The notes beneath the pieces were generated by a model, which saw only the letters and a list, made by a program, of their open reading frames with translations, made no database searches and had not been told where the DNA came from. A stretch of 64,000 nucleotides of DNA from Medicago truncatula (Eukaryota; Streptophyta; Magnoliopsida; Fabales; Fabaceae), in assembly GCF_003473485.1 (NCBI RefSeq), contig NC_053044.1, positions 30,260,091 through 30,324,090 on the forward strand, given 5' to 3'. Shown piece by piece: positions 33,678 to 45,345 of this stretch (position 1 is its first letter; the number at the start of each line of letters is the position of its first letter). A program made the position numbers and the translations under genes.

Positions 33678-36600
33678 ATGTTGCGGCACATTACAAAAAC
33701 CGCAGCAAAAAACCACTATTCTTTCATTAGAAATATCACACCAACGATCTCATCTCTAAACTATTCTTCTAAATCTCCATCAAAGCCCACTAAACCCACA
33801 AAACCCACTTCCAAAACCCCTGCCACCACCACCGCTGCCACCGCTGACATCTTCTTCGACGAACAAGAACGTCTCCGCAACCTCACCGCCGACGAAAAAA
33901 ACCCATCACTCAACGTCGGCCCCAATGGCCGACGCCTCTTCACTTCGTCCACTTCCTTATCTAAGCTCACTAACAACGATATCTGCACTTACTTCAACCT
34001 CACGTACATGCTCTCTCTTTAAATTCAAGCTTTGTTTTCATTGTGGCATTTTATCGAACAGGTTGTGTGTGTAGTTGAATTTTCAATTTTTAACCTTTTT
34101 TTTTGGGTTTTGGGTTTCTGGGTTCGTTTTGTTTTGCAGGAAGGAGGGATTGGATGCTGTCTTGCCTGAAGGGTTGCCGATCGGTATGGAGAAAGAGTTT
34201 AAGGATTCTATGAGAACTGCTTTGATGGTTCGTCAGAGCTTTTTGGATCTTCGTGATAATTTTAAACGTGTTGTTGATCCGCGAATGTGGTCGCCTCACG
34301 GTAAAGGTGCGGTTTTTGCATTTATACTTTTGAATTAAGTCAAGTTTAGATAAACAACTTAATGAAGTGCGTAAACACTTATCTTATAAGTGCTTATGTA
34401 TATATTATATGGGAATGTTTGGATTGACTTATTTGAGCTTATCTACTGACATAGGCTTTGCGATATTGTTTGGGAGAACTAATAAAACAGCATATGATAC
34501 TGTTAGGTAGAAACTAGACTTAGGTGGGTGGGGCATGTAGAGAGAAGACATGTGGATGTTGTATTGTATTTAGGAGAGTAGATTGGTCGGAGGGGAGTCA
34601 AATCACTCGAGGTAGGGGAAGACCTAGAAAAACTATTAGAGAAACTATCAAGAAGGATCTAGAGATCAATGAGTTGGAGAAAGACATGTTTTTTTGATAG
34701 AAACACGATGTTGTTTGATTCACGTAGCCGACCCCACTTAGTGAGATAAGGCTTGGTTGTTGTACATTTTACGTAAGCTTTTTTCAGCTTATTTTCATAA
34801 GTTCTCCGAGATAGCTTAGGAAAACAACTTGTAGCATGTACAACAATTTTATTTTATCTTTTGCTAAAGAAATAACTTTAAGCTTATTCATAAGTGCTTA
34901 TCATTGTAAGTGCTTGTGTTATAAGTTGCATATAAGTTGTTGATCCAAACAGGGTATATTTCTATAACAAAAGATAAAATAAAGTCAAATTCTTTTCATA
35001 TATAAGCTATACACTGTTTTTATAAGCTCTACCAAGAAGTCTCACAAGTGCTTATATCAGTTGGCAAACTCAAATAAGCCAATCCAAACAGGCCTTACTC
35101 GATTATATTCAATGTTTATGTATACATATTGGCGTGTTTGGAAAATTCATTTTGAGACTCGACTTGAATCTTCTTAAAAAAATTCAGGGGTCAAAGTTAG
35201 GAAGCAAGTTGTTTTAGATGGTCCTGTTAGCTGTGGGAAGAGCATTGCGCTTGCAATGCTTGTTCAGTGGGCTAGAGAAGAAGGATGGTTGGTTTTGTAT
35301 GTTCCTAGCGCAAAAGAATGGACTCATGGAGGATTTTTCTATAAGCATCCGCAAACCGGGCTATGGGATACACCTGTCCAGGCTGAGAATGTCCTCAAAG
35401 TAAGATTATGAGTTTTACTATTTTTATCTTTCATTGTGTGTGTTTGTGCGTATGCTATGCTAAATACAATTTTCAGTTGGAAGTTCGGTTTTGAGAAGGT
35501 TTCATGAGAAATGAATGAAACAATGTGTTTTCTTGATGATGCTTTGGCAACAACGAATCAATTTATAGAGTTGCATAGGATGGTTGTAAACTGCTTTATT
35601 ATCGCTGCTCAAGTAGCTGGTTACTCCAGTGTCATTGGGCACCTTCATTACATTTCCATAGTATGTCTAATTGACCTGGTAGTTTACCTATAAGAAATAC
35701 ATTGCCAATGCTTAGAAATGAACTATATTTAGGAAATAAGAAAGAATGAGTGCATTTTTCTTTCATCTCTCTCTTCACTCAACTGCTGTCAGTGTCACGT
35801 ACTCTCTCTCTTTTTCTGCCTATCTTGGAGAGAATGTTGATTTTCACCGATGCTATGGTTTTGTATACATCATTATATAATGTCATGATTATGCAGGCTA
35901 GAGGAATGAATACCCACATGTCATGTAAAATTGTTAGTACCAGGCTACTATATTAGTACAGTGATAAACCTATACGCATATATGCAGCTAGACATATAAT
36001 GTATAAGAAAGAAATTTTCATAATATGATTTTGAAGAAGGAAAAGGTTATTTTCCTACTTATTTGTATATTTAATTTTTGGCTGTTTACTTATATTGCAT
36101 GTTAGTGATTATTACGATTTTTATGATTAACAACGTTCTGTTACCAGCGTCCTCAGCTCATTACCCAGAGTAACTTTAAATGTTTTGGATAATTTTCTTC
36201 AGGATTTCTTGAAGTACAATGAATCCTACTTAAAAGAACTGCCATGCCAAATATTTGATCCAATCCCATTAGGTGAGGGTGCTGGGGTTGGTTGGTTGAA
36301 AGATGTTGATTCAATGGCAATTCCTGAAGGTACAATGTTATATGAGCTGGTGAAGACTGGCATTGAACAAACACATGCAGCTGTTGGAGTGGTAGTTCGT
36401 TTGAGGAAAGAGTTATCACTTGTTAAAAACATGCCTGTTCTTATTGCAATTGATCAAGTGAGAAACGTATTCCTTGATGTTAAAATGATGTTCATTCATT
36501 AAAATTATCTTTTCTCAAAATTGGGGTATGCTATATTTTTATCTTATTTGCTGTGATTGCCTGTCTCCAGTATAATAACTGGTTTACATTCAGTGAGTAT

Positions 36601-37745
36601 GAGGAGCCTGTTACAATTCGTTCTTGTCGGCCAATACATGCTAAAGAACTTACAATGGTTAGTACATTGCTTCTTTATATTTTAGAATAATGTCACCTAT
36701 ACATTTTTTATCTATAAAAATTCTGTTCTTGAAGATATGCTATATTTTTGTGCGTTCTATTCTTTTTACTGTAAACTTAGTTCTTTGGGAAAGAGAGATT
36801 TATTATGTGGCATTTTAATGACTTTCTTAATATTACATAAGTCAACTGTTTGACTTTGGTGGAAACCATTATATGCTTTCTGCTTACTATTGCAGGTGAA
36901 GGCTTTTAGGTCAATGATGCATGATGATATGATGGTAGGGGCTTTCTCTCATTCAACAGCTGTAGGAAAGCTTCGTAAAGACTTACCGGATGTACCGGTA
37001 GATGCTCGTGCTATGTTTCCTCGATACAGTTTAGAGGAAGCCGAGACCGTTTGTCATTATTATTTAAGGTATGCTTACACAGTCTCTGTTTACCAGGTTG
37101 ATAGCATTACTTATGGCACAAAATAAAAGTTTCTAGTTCATAGTAAATAGAAAAGACATCATTTAATAAATTAACCAGTCTAATTCTGTATCTGCTTAAT
37201 TCTTTTTCCTATTTGTAATGTATCATTGTTGAAGATTTCCGATATGCACTTGTAAGTTTATAGTTTTGTCGGTATAGAAGATACATCCGAGATATTTAAG
37301 TGTTTCTTCAACAATTGATCAATGGATTAATGTCCTTATATATTTCTATCTTTTTCTAGTCCTTAAGTAGAAGTATTATTTTCGTACATATCTTGAATTA
37401 CACCTGCTCTTAATATTTGGTCACTAGTAGTATATGGATTTTCTATTTTTTGCTATGATAACTAGGATCTATCATACATTGGTTACAGTTAGAGGAATAA
37501 ACTACCTATCAAATATCTTTTGAAAGAATATTGCATGTACCTTTTTTTGATTGATACTGTGGTGCATACAAATTCCATACCTTGAAAATTGTGTTTCATA
37601 TTCCTGATTTTCTTGTGTTTTCATATTTGACAGGCAAAGGCTTATTCGCCGTGAAGCATTCACGGAAGATAATTGGAAGAAAATTTACTTTCTATGCAAT
37701 GGGAATGGAACAGAAATGAGGGGGTTAGTTCCTTTCATGCGATGA
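33678..37745 (+). CDS. DAP3: Mitochondrial small-subunit ribosomal protein mS29 (DAP3), seven exons, 443 aa
   Basis: Exons: 33678-34003, 34140-34306, 35188-35399, 36203-36457, 36571-36657, 36896-37068 and 37634-37745. All are GT-AG and the joined frame is open (1332 nt). The N-terminus (MLRHITKTAAKNHYSFIRN, basic, Ser/Thr-rich) looks like a mitochondrial presequence. The P-loop GPVSCGKS is at residues 176-183, and the Walker B-like VLIAIDQ is at about 314-320. Other landmarks: GVGWLKDVDSMAIPEGT (exon 4) and MFPRYSLEEAETVCHYYLR (exon 6). mS29 is a GTP-binding protein of the mitoribosome head. The exon 2 donor is ambiguous by 6 nt (34300 or 34306); I prefer 34306, which keeps SPHGKG. Introns 1-6 carry no other gene; intron 2 holds transposon debris. 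The gene appears functional. Confidence 0.93.
34411..35095. mobile_element. TIR element in mS29 intron 2 with LINE debris inside
   Basis: The left end ATGTTTGGATTGACTTATTT then GAGCTTATC matches, inverted, the right end ACTCAAATAAGCCAATCCAA then ACAGG. Inside, plus strand 34480-34770 encodes GRGRPRKTIRETIKKDLEIN and nearby RWVGHVERRHVD-like and DPT-like segments, the known tail of a plant LINE-type reverse transcriptase relic. The BUD32 gene carries a related end (ATCCAAACACG) in its second intron at about 60840-60900. Confidence 0.55.
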
Positions 37746-38595
37746 CAGACATCAGATGTATTGTTATAAAAAAAATCAACCAATGAGATGTGTTCTGACT
37801 GTCATCCATAATAATATTGATTTTTCTTGTTGTCATGAGCTATATTATCATAGGATAGGATAAAATTGGATTACTATTTGTTTGATCCACTAATCTGTTT
37901 AATTTTTTTTTAATCTTGTTCGCAAAGGCAGTGTAATGAGTGTTTGATTCAGATTTTGTACACCTAAAAGCTCTATTATAAAAGAAAATTTATGTTTAAA
38001 ACATTTTTCCTCTCGTTCTCTGCTGCCCTTTACTTGATCAAAATGAATATCTAATTACAATCTCTCCTCCGATAAAAGTAAAACAATTCCCGTCCTCTCT
38101 TTTCCTCCGTCGAATTTATGTAACTCTTTAAGATGAGGTACAGGCTGACTTTAGTGTAGCAGCTTATTGTGGCTGTGTTCCAGTGGTAGTGATTACGGAG
38201 TGTCTACGCATAGTTGCAGGGATGAAAGTGAGATATATGAGAAGGCAAAAGCTTGGTGGTTGGAGAAGATTGTCTGATGGGATGATGATGTTTATCTATG
38301 GCGAAAACGTGGTGTTTGACGAAGACATTTAAAAGTGTGATTCGGTTTGGTCTTGTAGATAGGTTACGAGCAATGTGACTCATGGCTCGATAATGGATTT
38401 GGGATGAGGATAGTGTGCTGAAGGTCACAGACCAGCAAGTAGAGGCACTTGCCATAATGGTCAATGTTGGTTAAATATTCTCTGCCTGCGATGTACGATG
38501 TTGTTATGGAAAGGATGGTTGTTGATTCATCATGGGAGGAGAAAGATGAAAAACATCTCAACCAAACTGTTTTATAAAACTACTGATTGTTGAGG
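37746..38595. other. Downstream flank of mS29, no gene seen
   Basis: 37746-38040 is a plausible 3' UTR and flank. 38130-38595 has higher GC and small minus-strand ORFs (38204-38464, 38364-38561) without recognisable domains. Confidence 0.4.
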
Positions 38596-38603
38596 ATGAG
38601 AAG

Positions 38604-39157
38604 TAGGGTTGGGAATAGGCCAGGCCGGCCTACAGAGGCCTACGGCCTGGCCTGTTTAGTTGATAGGCCAAGGCTTAGGCTTTTTAGAAAGTCTGTTTGG
38701 TTAAATAGTTCAGTCTTAGGCTTTCAGAAAAGCTTGTTAAGCCTAATAGGCCGGCCTATTAATACTTATTTATTAAAAAAAATATTTTTTTTATATTAAA
38801 ATAATTGCATACATTACAAATATAAACATTTCTTTATCTATCTATTAGTCCCTTAATAGACTTTGTTGTTATAGGCTTTAATCTAGGTAAAATTTACTTA
38901 TGGTGAAATAGGCTTTTAAGTAGGCTTTAAGGCCTGTTTAGCCTATTTAGTAGGCCAAATGAACTATTTGATGGCCTTAATGTTAAGTAGGCTTGTAATT
39001 AGACTTTCAGGCCAGTCCAGGCTTTTAAATAGGTCAGGCCAGGCCTAGAAAAACGGCCTATGATAGGCCATAGGCCAGGCTCAGGCCTGTAAATTTTTTC
39101 GTAGGCCAGGCTCAGGCCTATCAAAGTCTGGCCTGGTCTGGCCTATTCCCACCCCTA
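38604..39157. mobile_element. hAT-type non-autonomous element with perfect 8-bp TSD
   Basis: Ends TAGGGTTGGGAATAGGCCAG and, inverted, TAGGGGTGGGAATAGGCCAG. ATGAGAAG flanks it on both sides (38596-38603 and 39158-39165), a perfect 8-bp duplication. 8-bp duplication with TAGGG(G/T)TG ends is diagnostic for hAT. The 554 bp is filled with AGGCC/GGCCT motifs, densest near both ends, as expected for transposase-binding subterminal repeats. Non-coding. Confidence 0.88.
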
Positions 39158-39165
39158 ATGAGAAG

Positions 39166-40292
39166 AAAACTTCTCTCAACTGAGAAGAAGAAGAGATAAT
39201 TTTTCCCTTTTTCTTTCCTTTTTTTTTTTCCCATTAAGGTCAATTTTTGTCTTATACACACAACTCTATCCAACTTACCAAACTATCGCTCATTTTTTCT
39301 AGTTATTACAAAACTGCCGCTGTTGATGATGACGGTGGTGGTCAGAGGTGGAGGAGAGAGATGAGAGGATCACACACAAAGAATTGAGAGAAGAGAGAAG
39401 AGAGAAATTAAAAGAAAAAGAAACAGAAAGTATGAAAATATAGTGGAGATATGTGACGGTGGTGGTGGCGGCTACCGATGAAGGTGAATGAAAGAAAAGT
39501 GTGGACGGTGAATTGGGAGTGACAACAGATGTGAGAGAAAGAGAGAGAGAATTGAGTTTGTACTATTTTAAATTAAAATATGCTAATTAAGGGGTGTACA
39601 AGGAGATATTGTCACATAAGGTGGTATACCTGCTCATATTTATACTCCCTTAAAAAAAAAAAAAGTATAACTATATATTGCAATGACTCTGCCAAGTCTT
39701 TAAGTTTGAAAAATCTTCAACTGGTATATATACTGAAATCTCTTCTAATATATACTTGTCAGACTATATATGGTAATATCAACATAAATTTTTGCAGCAA
39801 CCCCAAAATTCAATAGACATATGTAGTAGTGAAAAATATGAATATGGTACCACCAAAATTGACCAGTATCGTGTATTTAAAAATAAAATAAAAATGGTAT
39901 CTTGCACAGCTAAAACATAAACAATTGGATAAGAATTTTCAAACCCTCCTCATATCCTAAGTCAGAGAACCGAGGCAAAGTCTCATGGTTGTCTAGCTTT
40001 ATTTTCAAAACACAAATAAGACCCGTTGTTGTTATCATTTAGTGGCATATGTAACAAATATGAAAGCGATGACCACACAAATTTAATCAAGATTTTGTGA
40101 AATGATGGAATAAAGGAAGCACATGGCATGACTCATGAAAGAGTGATGGGTGAACGTGGATTTATGGGAATAAATGAAACCAATACTAGGATTAATAATC
40201 ACTAGGATTGAAATTTAAAAGAACCAAGACACTTACGTATAAATTATACGAGACAGCCAATTGGAATCTAAACCATATATTGAATATAAATA
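39166..40292. other. Intergenic DNA, no gene seen
   Basis: Purine-rich stretch at 39350-39560 (GAGAGAGA type) and AT-rich DNA elsewhere. A 78-codon ORF (39580-39816) is of chance character. Confidence 0.4.
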
Positions 40293-40579
40293 AAGGTTAA
40301 TAGTGTTTTTCACCCCTGTAATATATGTTATTTTTGGTTTTTGCCTCTATAAAATTTTCGGTTTGATTTGCACACTCGTAAAATTTTTATTTTCCGGAAA
40401 ACACCCTTAGGCCATTCAAAAACCAAAATTTCTTGAATTTTTTTTTATGAAAATGGCCTATTAAGGGTGTTTTCCGGAAAATAAAAATTTTACGAAGGTG
40501 CAAATCAAACCAAAAATTTTACAGGGGCAAAAACCAGAAATGACATATATTACTGGGGTGAAAAACACTATTAACCCTA
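40293..40579. mobile_element. Foldback element with TTTCCGGAAAACACCCTT arms
   Basis: The left arm has GGTTAATAGTGTTTTTCACC, GTTTGATTTGCAC and TTTTATTTTCCGGAAAACAC. The right arm is the inverted GTGTTTTCCGGAAAATAAAA, GTGCAAATCAAAC and GGGTGAAAAACACTATTAAC. Arms are about 125 bp each with few mismatches. Confidence 0.75.
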
Positions 40580-41461
40580 TAAATAAAGAGAAATGATATT
40601 TGAACATTCATTTAGTAACAACTTTTGTAACAACTTTCTCTCTCATACTCACATTATTTTTTACTTTATCTCTATTGCTATGGTTTCCGTGTCAATACCA
40701 TTTTTTTTCAATGTAAAATATGGTTGTCAAATAAATTGTCACCAAATTTGTTGTTCAAATAACACTCCTCATAAATAAAACACTTACCTATATGGAAAAC
40801 ACTTACGTACTAGATTGAAAAAAAACAACTCTGAGAGGAAAACGAGCAAAACAATCATCCATGCAACATGATAAAAAAATTGAAAGGAGGCGTGTTGAAA
40901 CCACGGTGACGGAGGAACGATAACTCATCGGCAAGATGAGGTCAGTGACTTTCACACCTATCGTGGTCAGTTTTGTTGGAGATCGTGGTGAAATGTGGTT
41001 GTTTTCAGATCGTGATGTCGGATTACGATTCATAATAACAGGGTTTTGAGATGTGGTGTAGTTTAGTTTTACCTGTACTTGCAAAAATACAATAATCGTA
41101 GTTAGGGTTTGTATTATATTGATCATGCCCTGAGAAGGCTCTAAGAGTTGTATTTATAGTCCCCTATGGATCTGATTTGTGGTTACTTAGTCGATAAGTA
41201 ACGAGGTTATTTATGTATTTATGGCGCATTCTAGAAGCAGGTTGAGGCGGCACCCTGGGAGGACGCGCCTTTGGCATTAGGGCCCTTCTGGAGGGCGCTA
41301 AGGCCTCTAAGAGGGTCTGAAAGCCCTTCTAGAGGTCTTTTAGGTCCTTAGAAATATATTGACGGTCCAGGTACTCTAACTCGAAGAAAGGAGACAGGTT
41401 GAAGGAGCTGCAGGAAAAGAAGTCTCTATCAAAATCTCAGTTGCGAAGTCTCTATAAAAAT
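40580..41461. other. Intergenic DNA, possible LTR-like remnant
   Basis: The 107-codon minus-strand ORF (40803-41126) has no recognisable domain. 41130-41390 is GC-rich with repeated CTTCTGGAGG / CCTCTAAGAGG / CTTCTAGAGG motifs forming short inverted repeats. It may come from a retrotransposon LTR, but no partner is seen. Confidence 0.3.
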
Positions 41462-41851
41462 TAGGCCAAATACCTCCCTAGGTCCTTTAAGTTTCATGTT
41501 TGTTTCAAATAGGTCCTTTAAGTTTCTAGGGTTTAAGATATGTCCTTTAAGTTTCGAGTTTGTTTCGGATATGTCCTTTAAGTTTCTAAGGTTTTAGATA
41601 GGTCTCTAAGTTTCGAGTTTGTTTCAAATAGTTCATTTCTATCAAATCAACTTTGGCTTAACGGAGGTTGATAGAAAGGACTTATCTGAAACAAACTCAA
41701 AACTTAAATGACCTATTTGAAACCTTAGAAACTTAAAGGACCTATCCAAAACAAACATCAAACTTAAAGGACCTATCTGAAACCTTAGAAACTTAAAGGA
41801 TCTATCTGAAACAAACATGGAACTTAAAGGACACAGAGAGGTATTTAGTCT
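41462..41851. mobile_element. Large foldback of the CCTTTAAGTTT family with internal repeats
   Basis: The left half repeats an AGGTCCTTTAAGTTTC...TTTGTTTC unit about four times. The right half repeats the complement (GAAACAAAC...AACTTAAAGGACC) about four times, around a centre near 41640-41665. It is a palindrome of about 390 bp whose arms are themselves tandem arrays with a 40-55 bp period. Confidence 0.75.
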
Positions 41852-41988
41852 AAAAATTATAATTGAACTAAACAAAAGGAAAGATTTGATGCGAAATCAT
41901 GATCAGCTTAGAAAAAAAATTGAGTACAAAGAACATGAAATTGAATTACTTGAAGAAAATATGTTGAAGGTTGGTGTATTTGACACAA
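41852..41988 (+). pseudogene. Coiled-coil exon-like fragment, unidentified
   Basis: The plus strand reads ELNKRKDLMRNHDQLRKKIE followed by YKEHEIELLEENMLKV, a heptad-patterned coiled coil. It is cut on the left by the foldback element and on the right by the MULE at 41998. Possible sources include XH/XS-type or other coiled-coil plant proteins; I cannot decide. Confidence 0.35.
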
Positions 41989-41997
41989 TTCAAACAT

Positions 41998-42637
41998 GAA
42001 TTCTGCTCTTTACCAAATCAGTTTCGCTCTTTCCCAAAGTAAATATCTATATTGCCCCTGCGTAAATTAAATTACGTTACATGAATTAATTCACGTTAGT
42101 TAACTCACATTGAAATTCCAACGTGAGTTAACTCACATTGGTTTTCATGGCTAGTAGGCAATAAATATAAGACATCCTTTGTAACAATATTGCATTAAGC
42201 GGCACAATGATATTGCAACAACATTAAAGAGACCTTCCTTCTAAGTAGGCCAGTACCAAACACAGAATAATATCCATCAAATGATAATATATTTATTTAA
42301 TGGAGTATTAATTAATATGAAATGAAGATAGATGATCAACGGTGACAAACATCGAATGATTTCCAGTTGGTATGCGTGTTCTTGCTGTTGCCCACTAACC
42401 ATGACATGATTTTATCAAATGATTTCAATCATGTGGTGCCTACTATGAATGAATGCACTACTACTGGCAATGAAAGAAACCAACGTGAGTTAACTCACGT
42501 TGGTATTCAATGTGATTTTTTACGCGGCATGAGTTAACTCATGTAAATTTAACACTAGCGTGAGTTAACATGTGTAGGGATATTTTGATCATTTATTTTA
42601 GAAATGAGCGAAACCATTTGGATGAAGAGCAGAATTC
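41998..42637. mobile_element. Non-autonomous Mutator-like element with 9-bp TSD
   Basis: The TIRs start GAATTCTGCTCTT on both ends, followed by CCAAAT and TTTCGCTC. TTCAAACAT flanks both sides exactly (41989-41997 and 42638-42646), the 9-bp duplication typical of MULEs. Subterminal palindromes AACGTGAGTTAACTCACATT and AACGTGAGTTAACTCACGTT occur near both ends. 640 bp, no transposase. Confidence 0.85.
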
Positions 42638-42646
42638 TTCAAACAT

Positions 42647-43126
42647 AACACCAGAGATTATCCCAGGACAGGCAGGCAGAGGCTTCTTTCGGAGGTATTT
42701 CCATATGTCCGTCATACTTCTATGTTTGCGGTCTGTAATTCGGCCCATAAAAACCATGATTGCTGTACATTTTACCATTTGTGTCTTCGCATCTTCAATT
42801 GTTATTTACTTTTTCTTCTACTATAGAATTAATACACTTTGTTTCTCTATTTTAATTAATTACGATGAATTAAGCTTGTTTAGAATTAATACACTTTTCT
42901 TCTGCTAATGTTTTTTTAGTATTCATTCCAGCCAAAAAGGACCACATTAACAATTGTTAAGCTATCGCTTTCAAAGTAGACATTCTAATACACAAGAGAA
43001 TATCGTTGCTTGCAAAGATATAAGAATTAAGAAGTGGTAGCTTCACGGTTCACATACTTAAGAATTAAGACCACTCTCTATTTCCCATGACAACGTGAGG
43101 GACATTTATGCTAAGCATCATATTTA
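42647..43126. other. Short intergenic segment, no gene seen
   Basis: Contains the continuation of the plus-strand ORF 42570-42908 that began inside the MULE; the reading frame is fortuitous. AT-rich elsewhere. Confidence 0.35.
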
Positions 43127-43559
43127 CTCCCTCCGTCCCTTTAATGTAGGTATCCATTATCTTTTTCACATTTCTTAAGAAAAGTTGTCATTATAATTAA
43201 TGTATCTATTTTGTTTGTTAATATTACGAAATTGTCTTTTGTTTGTACGTGTATTAAATTTGATTTTTCATATTTTAAGAGAAGATAGTAGTACTACCTC
43301 CGGTCCTATTTACAAGAGACAATTTACTTTTTAGATACATTAAATAATTTATGTATTTGGTTTAGGTTCTTGACTAGATACATACATTATTCAATGTATC
43401 TAAAAAGTCAAATGTCTCTTGTAAATAGGACCGGAGGGAGTATTAATTAGGGGTATGTTTAGGAAAAAATAATAAATGCATCTAATAATTTAAAAAGGGG
43501 TTTACATTTGAGGACAAAAATAAAATCAAATGGATGTTTAGATATAGAGACGGATGGAG
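43127..43559. mobile_element. Stowaway-like MITE interrupted by a second one
   Basis: Outer element: TA-flanked, left end CTCCCTCCGTCCCTTTAATG, right end, inverted, CTCCATCCGTCTCTATATC. The second, intact Stowaway-like element at 43294-43440 sits inside it. Confidence 0.75.
43294..43440. mobile_element. Nested Stowaway-like MITE
   Basis: TA duplications at 43292-43293 and 43441-43442. The ends CTACCTCCGGTCCTATTTAC and GTAAATAGGACCGGAGGGAG are inverted copies; GAGACAATTTACTTTTTAGA and its complement continue the stem. 147 bp hairpin. Confidence 0.85.
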
Positions 43560-45345
43560 TAGTTTTTGAAGATTTAGAACTTACTGAAACACTTGGCCTA
43601 AGTTTTCTAGAAGATTTTCACAATTTTCACTTTCTCTTTTATAGTTTGTTTTTTTAAAGAAGAAATTATCGTCTGCAAATAGCGAGTGTGTAACTTGTCT
43701 GCCCATAAATACTATGAATCATCTATAACCCCATTCTACACAAAACATTAGATCATGCAACTTAAATAGAAACGATTGTGAAACAATGTTGAACGGAAAT
43801 ATATTAGGTCAGTTTGCCGAGACGCAAACATGAAAATTACATATTTAATTTTGTAAAGTTTTAAAAAGTTGCAGCAAACTCTTCTTGGCTTAAGGCACAA
43901 CGAGAACGTAAACAGCTGTTGGCCGCAATTACTGATCCGTCGGCATTCAAAGCCGCCACAAGTTGGTTGTGCTTTTCGCCACCACCTTGAACATGGAAGC
44001 GCACAGAGTGGTTGTTGATTCATGATAATGAGATTGGTTGAAGACTTGAACGGAAAGTAAAACGCTCGAAAATCAAAGAGATAGTGAAACCTTGTGAAAA
44101 GTAAAACTGCAACTTTTATTATGCACCGTTAATCTTAAACTGTTGGTTGAATTTGCGACCGTTGAGATTCAATCATCGAATATAAGTCGACCAAACCGTT
44201 GGAAAAGTCGTTTTCTCAGTATAATAACAAAATTCTCGAGACACTTTTCTTGGATTCGAAATGCAACAAATTCACATAAACTATCTCGAACACACTTACT
44301 GACTTTTGTGGATAACGAACTTGTTATGATCGATATGTTCCTTGTATTGATCCTTGTTGTAGTATGACTGAAAATTTGATGGATGGAGAATATTGGTGTG
44401 AGTTTTCTCATCGAATTCGCAACAATCCTCTCCAAATAGAAACAACAACGGGTGCTACAATGGTAAATACTTGTAATGTGTTTGCAAAAAAAAAAAAAAA
44501 AAACTTCCTTTTCTTTAACAATGATATCCCTACCATCTTCTAAACTATCAAACTCTCCAACAATCAATACAGTAACTCCGTTGATTTCAAGTACATAATA
44601 AGTACAGGAATCAAAACCTCTAGAAACATGAGAAAGTCTTCCATAGATAGAAGCCCAACACATCATATTTGGGCAAAACCAATAAAACCATGACAACTCA
44701 TAAAAGCTAAAATTTTGTTCTTTTTTATTTTCTAATAAAAAAATAATCTTTCATTGCTTTGGGATCATAACTCATCACTTATCCCGCTCTTCTTTTCTTT
44801 GTTTGTCATCATCTCTCATCCATTTTTCCTCCATGGTTTAATTTCAGTAACAAGCTAATTTCACTTGCTGGTCTCCCTTTCAACATCAACTCATTCCCAT
44901 TTTCTCTATTTTCACTGTTCATCTTGTAAGAACTTCTTTTTTCTTTTTTATTCCTCCATATGTCACTTATTTATTGTGTGAAAATTATTTGTTTTATGAT
45001 TTTGTAGAGGAAGCTCCATGTTATTAAATAAGTTATACTATTTTTTTAATAAACTTTTTTTTTTCATCTAAAGATGGTTGTAACTTTTTAATGCCTTTAC
45101 ATGTAGTTACTTTATCAATTTAAATTATCATTATCAAATTTGTATGTAGATAATTTATTTTGAAAGTTGTTTTGGTTTTGGATAGAACATGTTATTATGG
45201 ATCAAATTAAAACGGCACTACAGAGGCATTTTTAATATACATGTTATTTATGTTCAATTAAATGATGACTTTGGTTTGTTTATGTTTGTTATCACTCAAT
45301 GACTCACTTGCATCTATAATTATTTGTAGAATAAATATGCAGGAT
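43560..45345. other. Intergenic DNA with unassigned fragments
   Basis: Minus strand 43860-44020 reads RFHVQGGGEKHNQLVAALNA then DGSVIAANSCLRSRCALSQE, and minus strand 44520-44696 reads PNMMCWASIYGRLSHVSRGF then FDSLEDGRD. Neither is recognised, and the 175-codon ORF at 44169-44696 runs through a poly-A/T tract (44486-44503), so it is unlikely to be translated as such. 44700-45330 is AT-rich. Confidence 0.3.

Noticed and set aside
33761..34299. Antisense ORFs opposite mS29 exons 1 and 2
   Set aside because: Shadows; the sense exons join into an mS29 protein.
40803..41126. 107-codon minus-strand ORF
   Set aside because: No domain, no exon-like borders and located in repeat-rich DNA.
44169..44696. 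175-codon minus-strand ORF
   Set aside because: No recognisable domain, a run of Phe from a poly-A/T tract in the middle, and no homologous architecture that I can name; probably chance.
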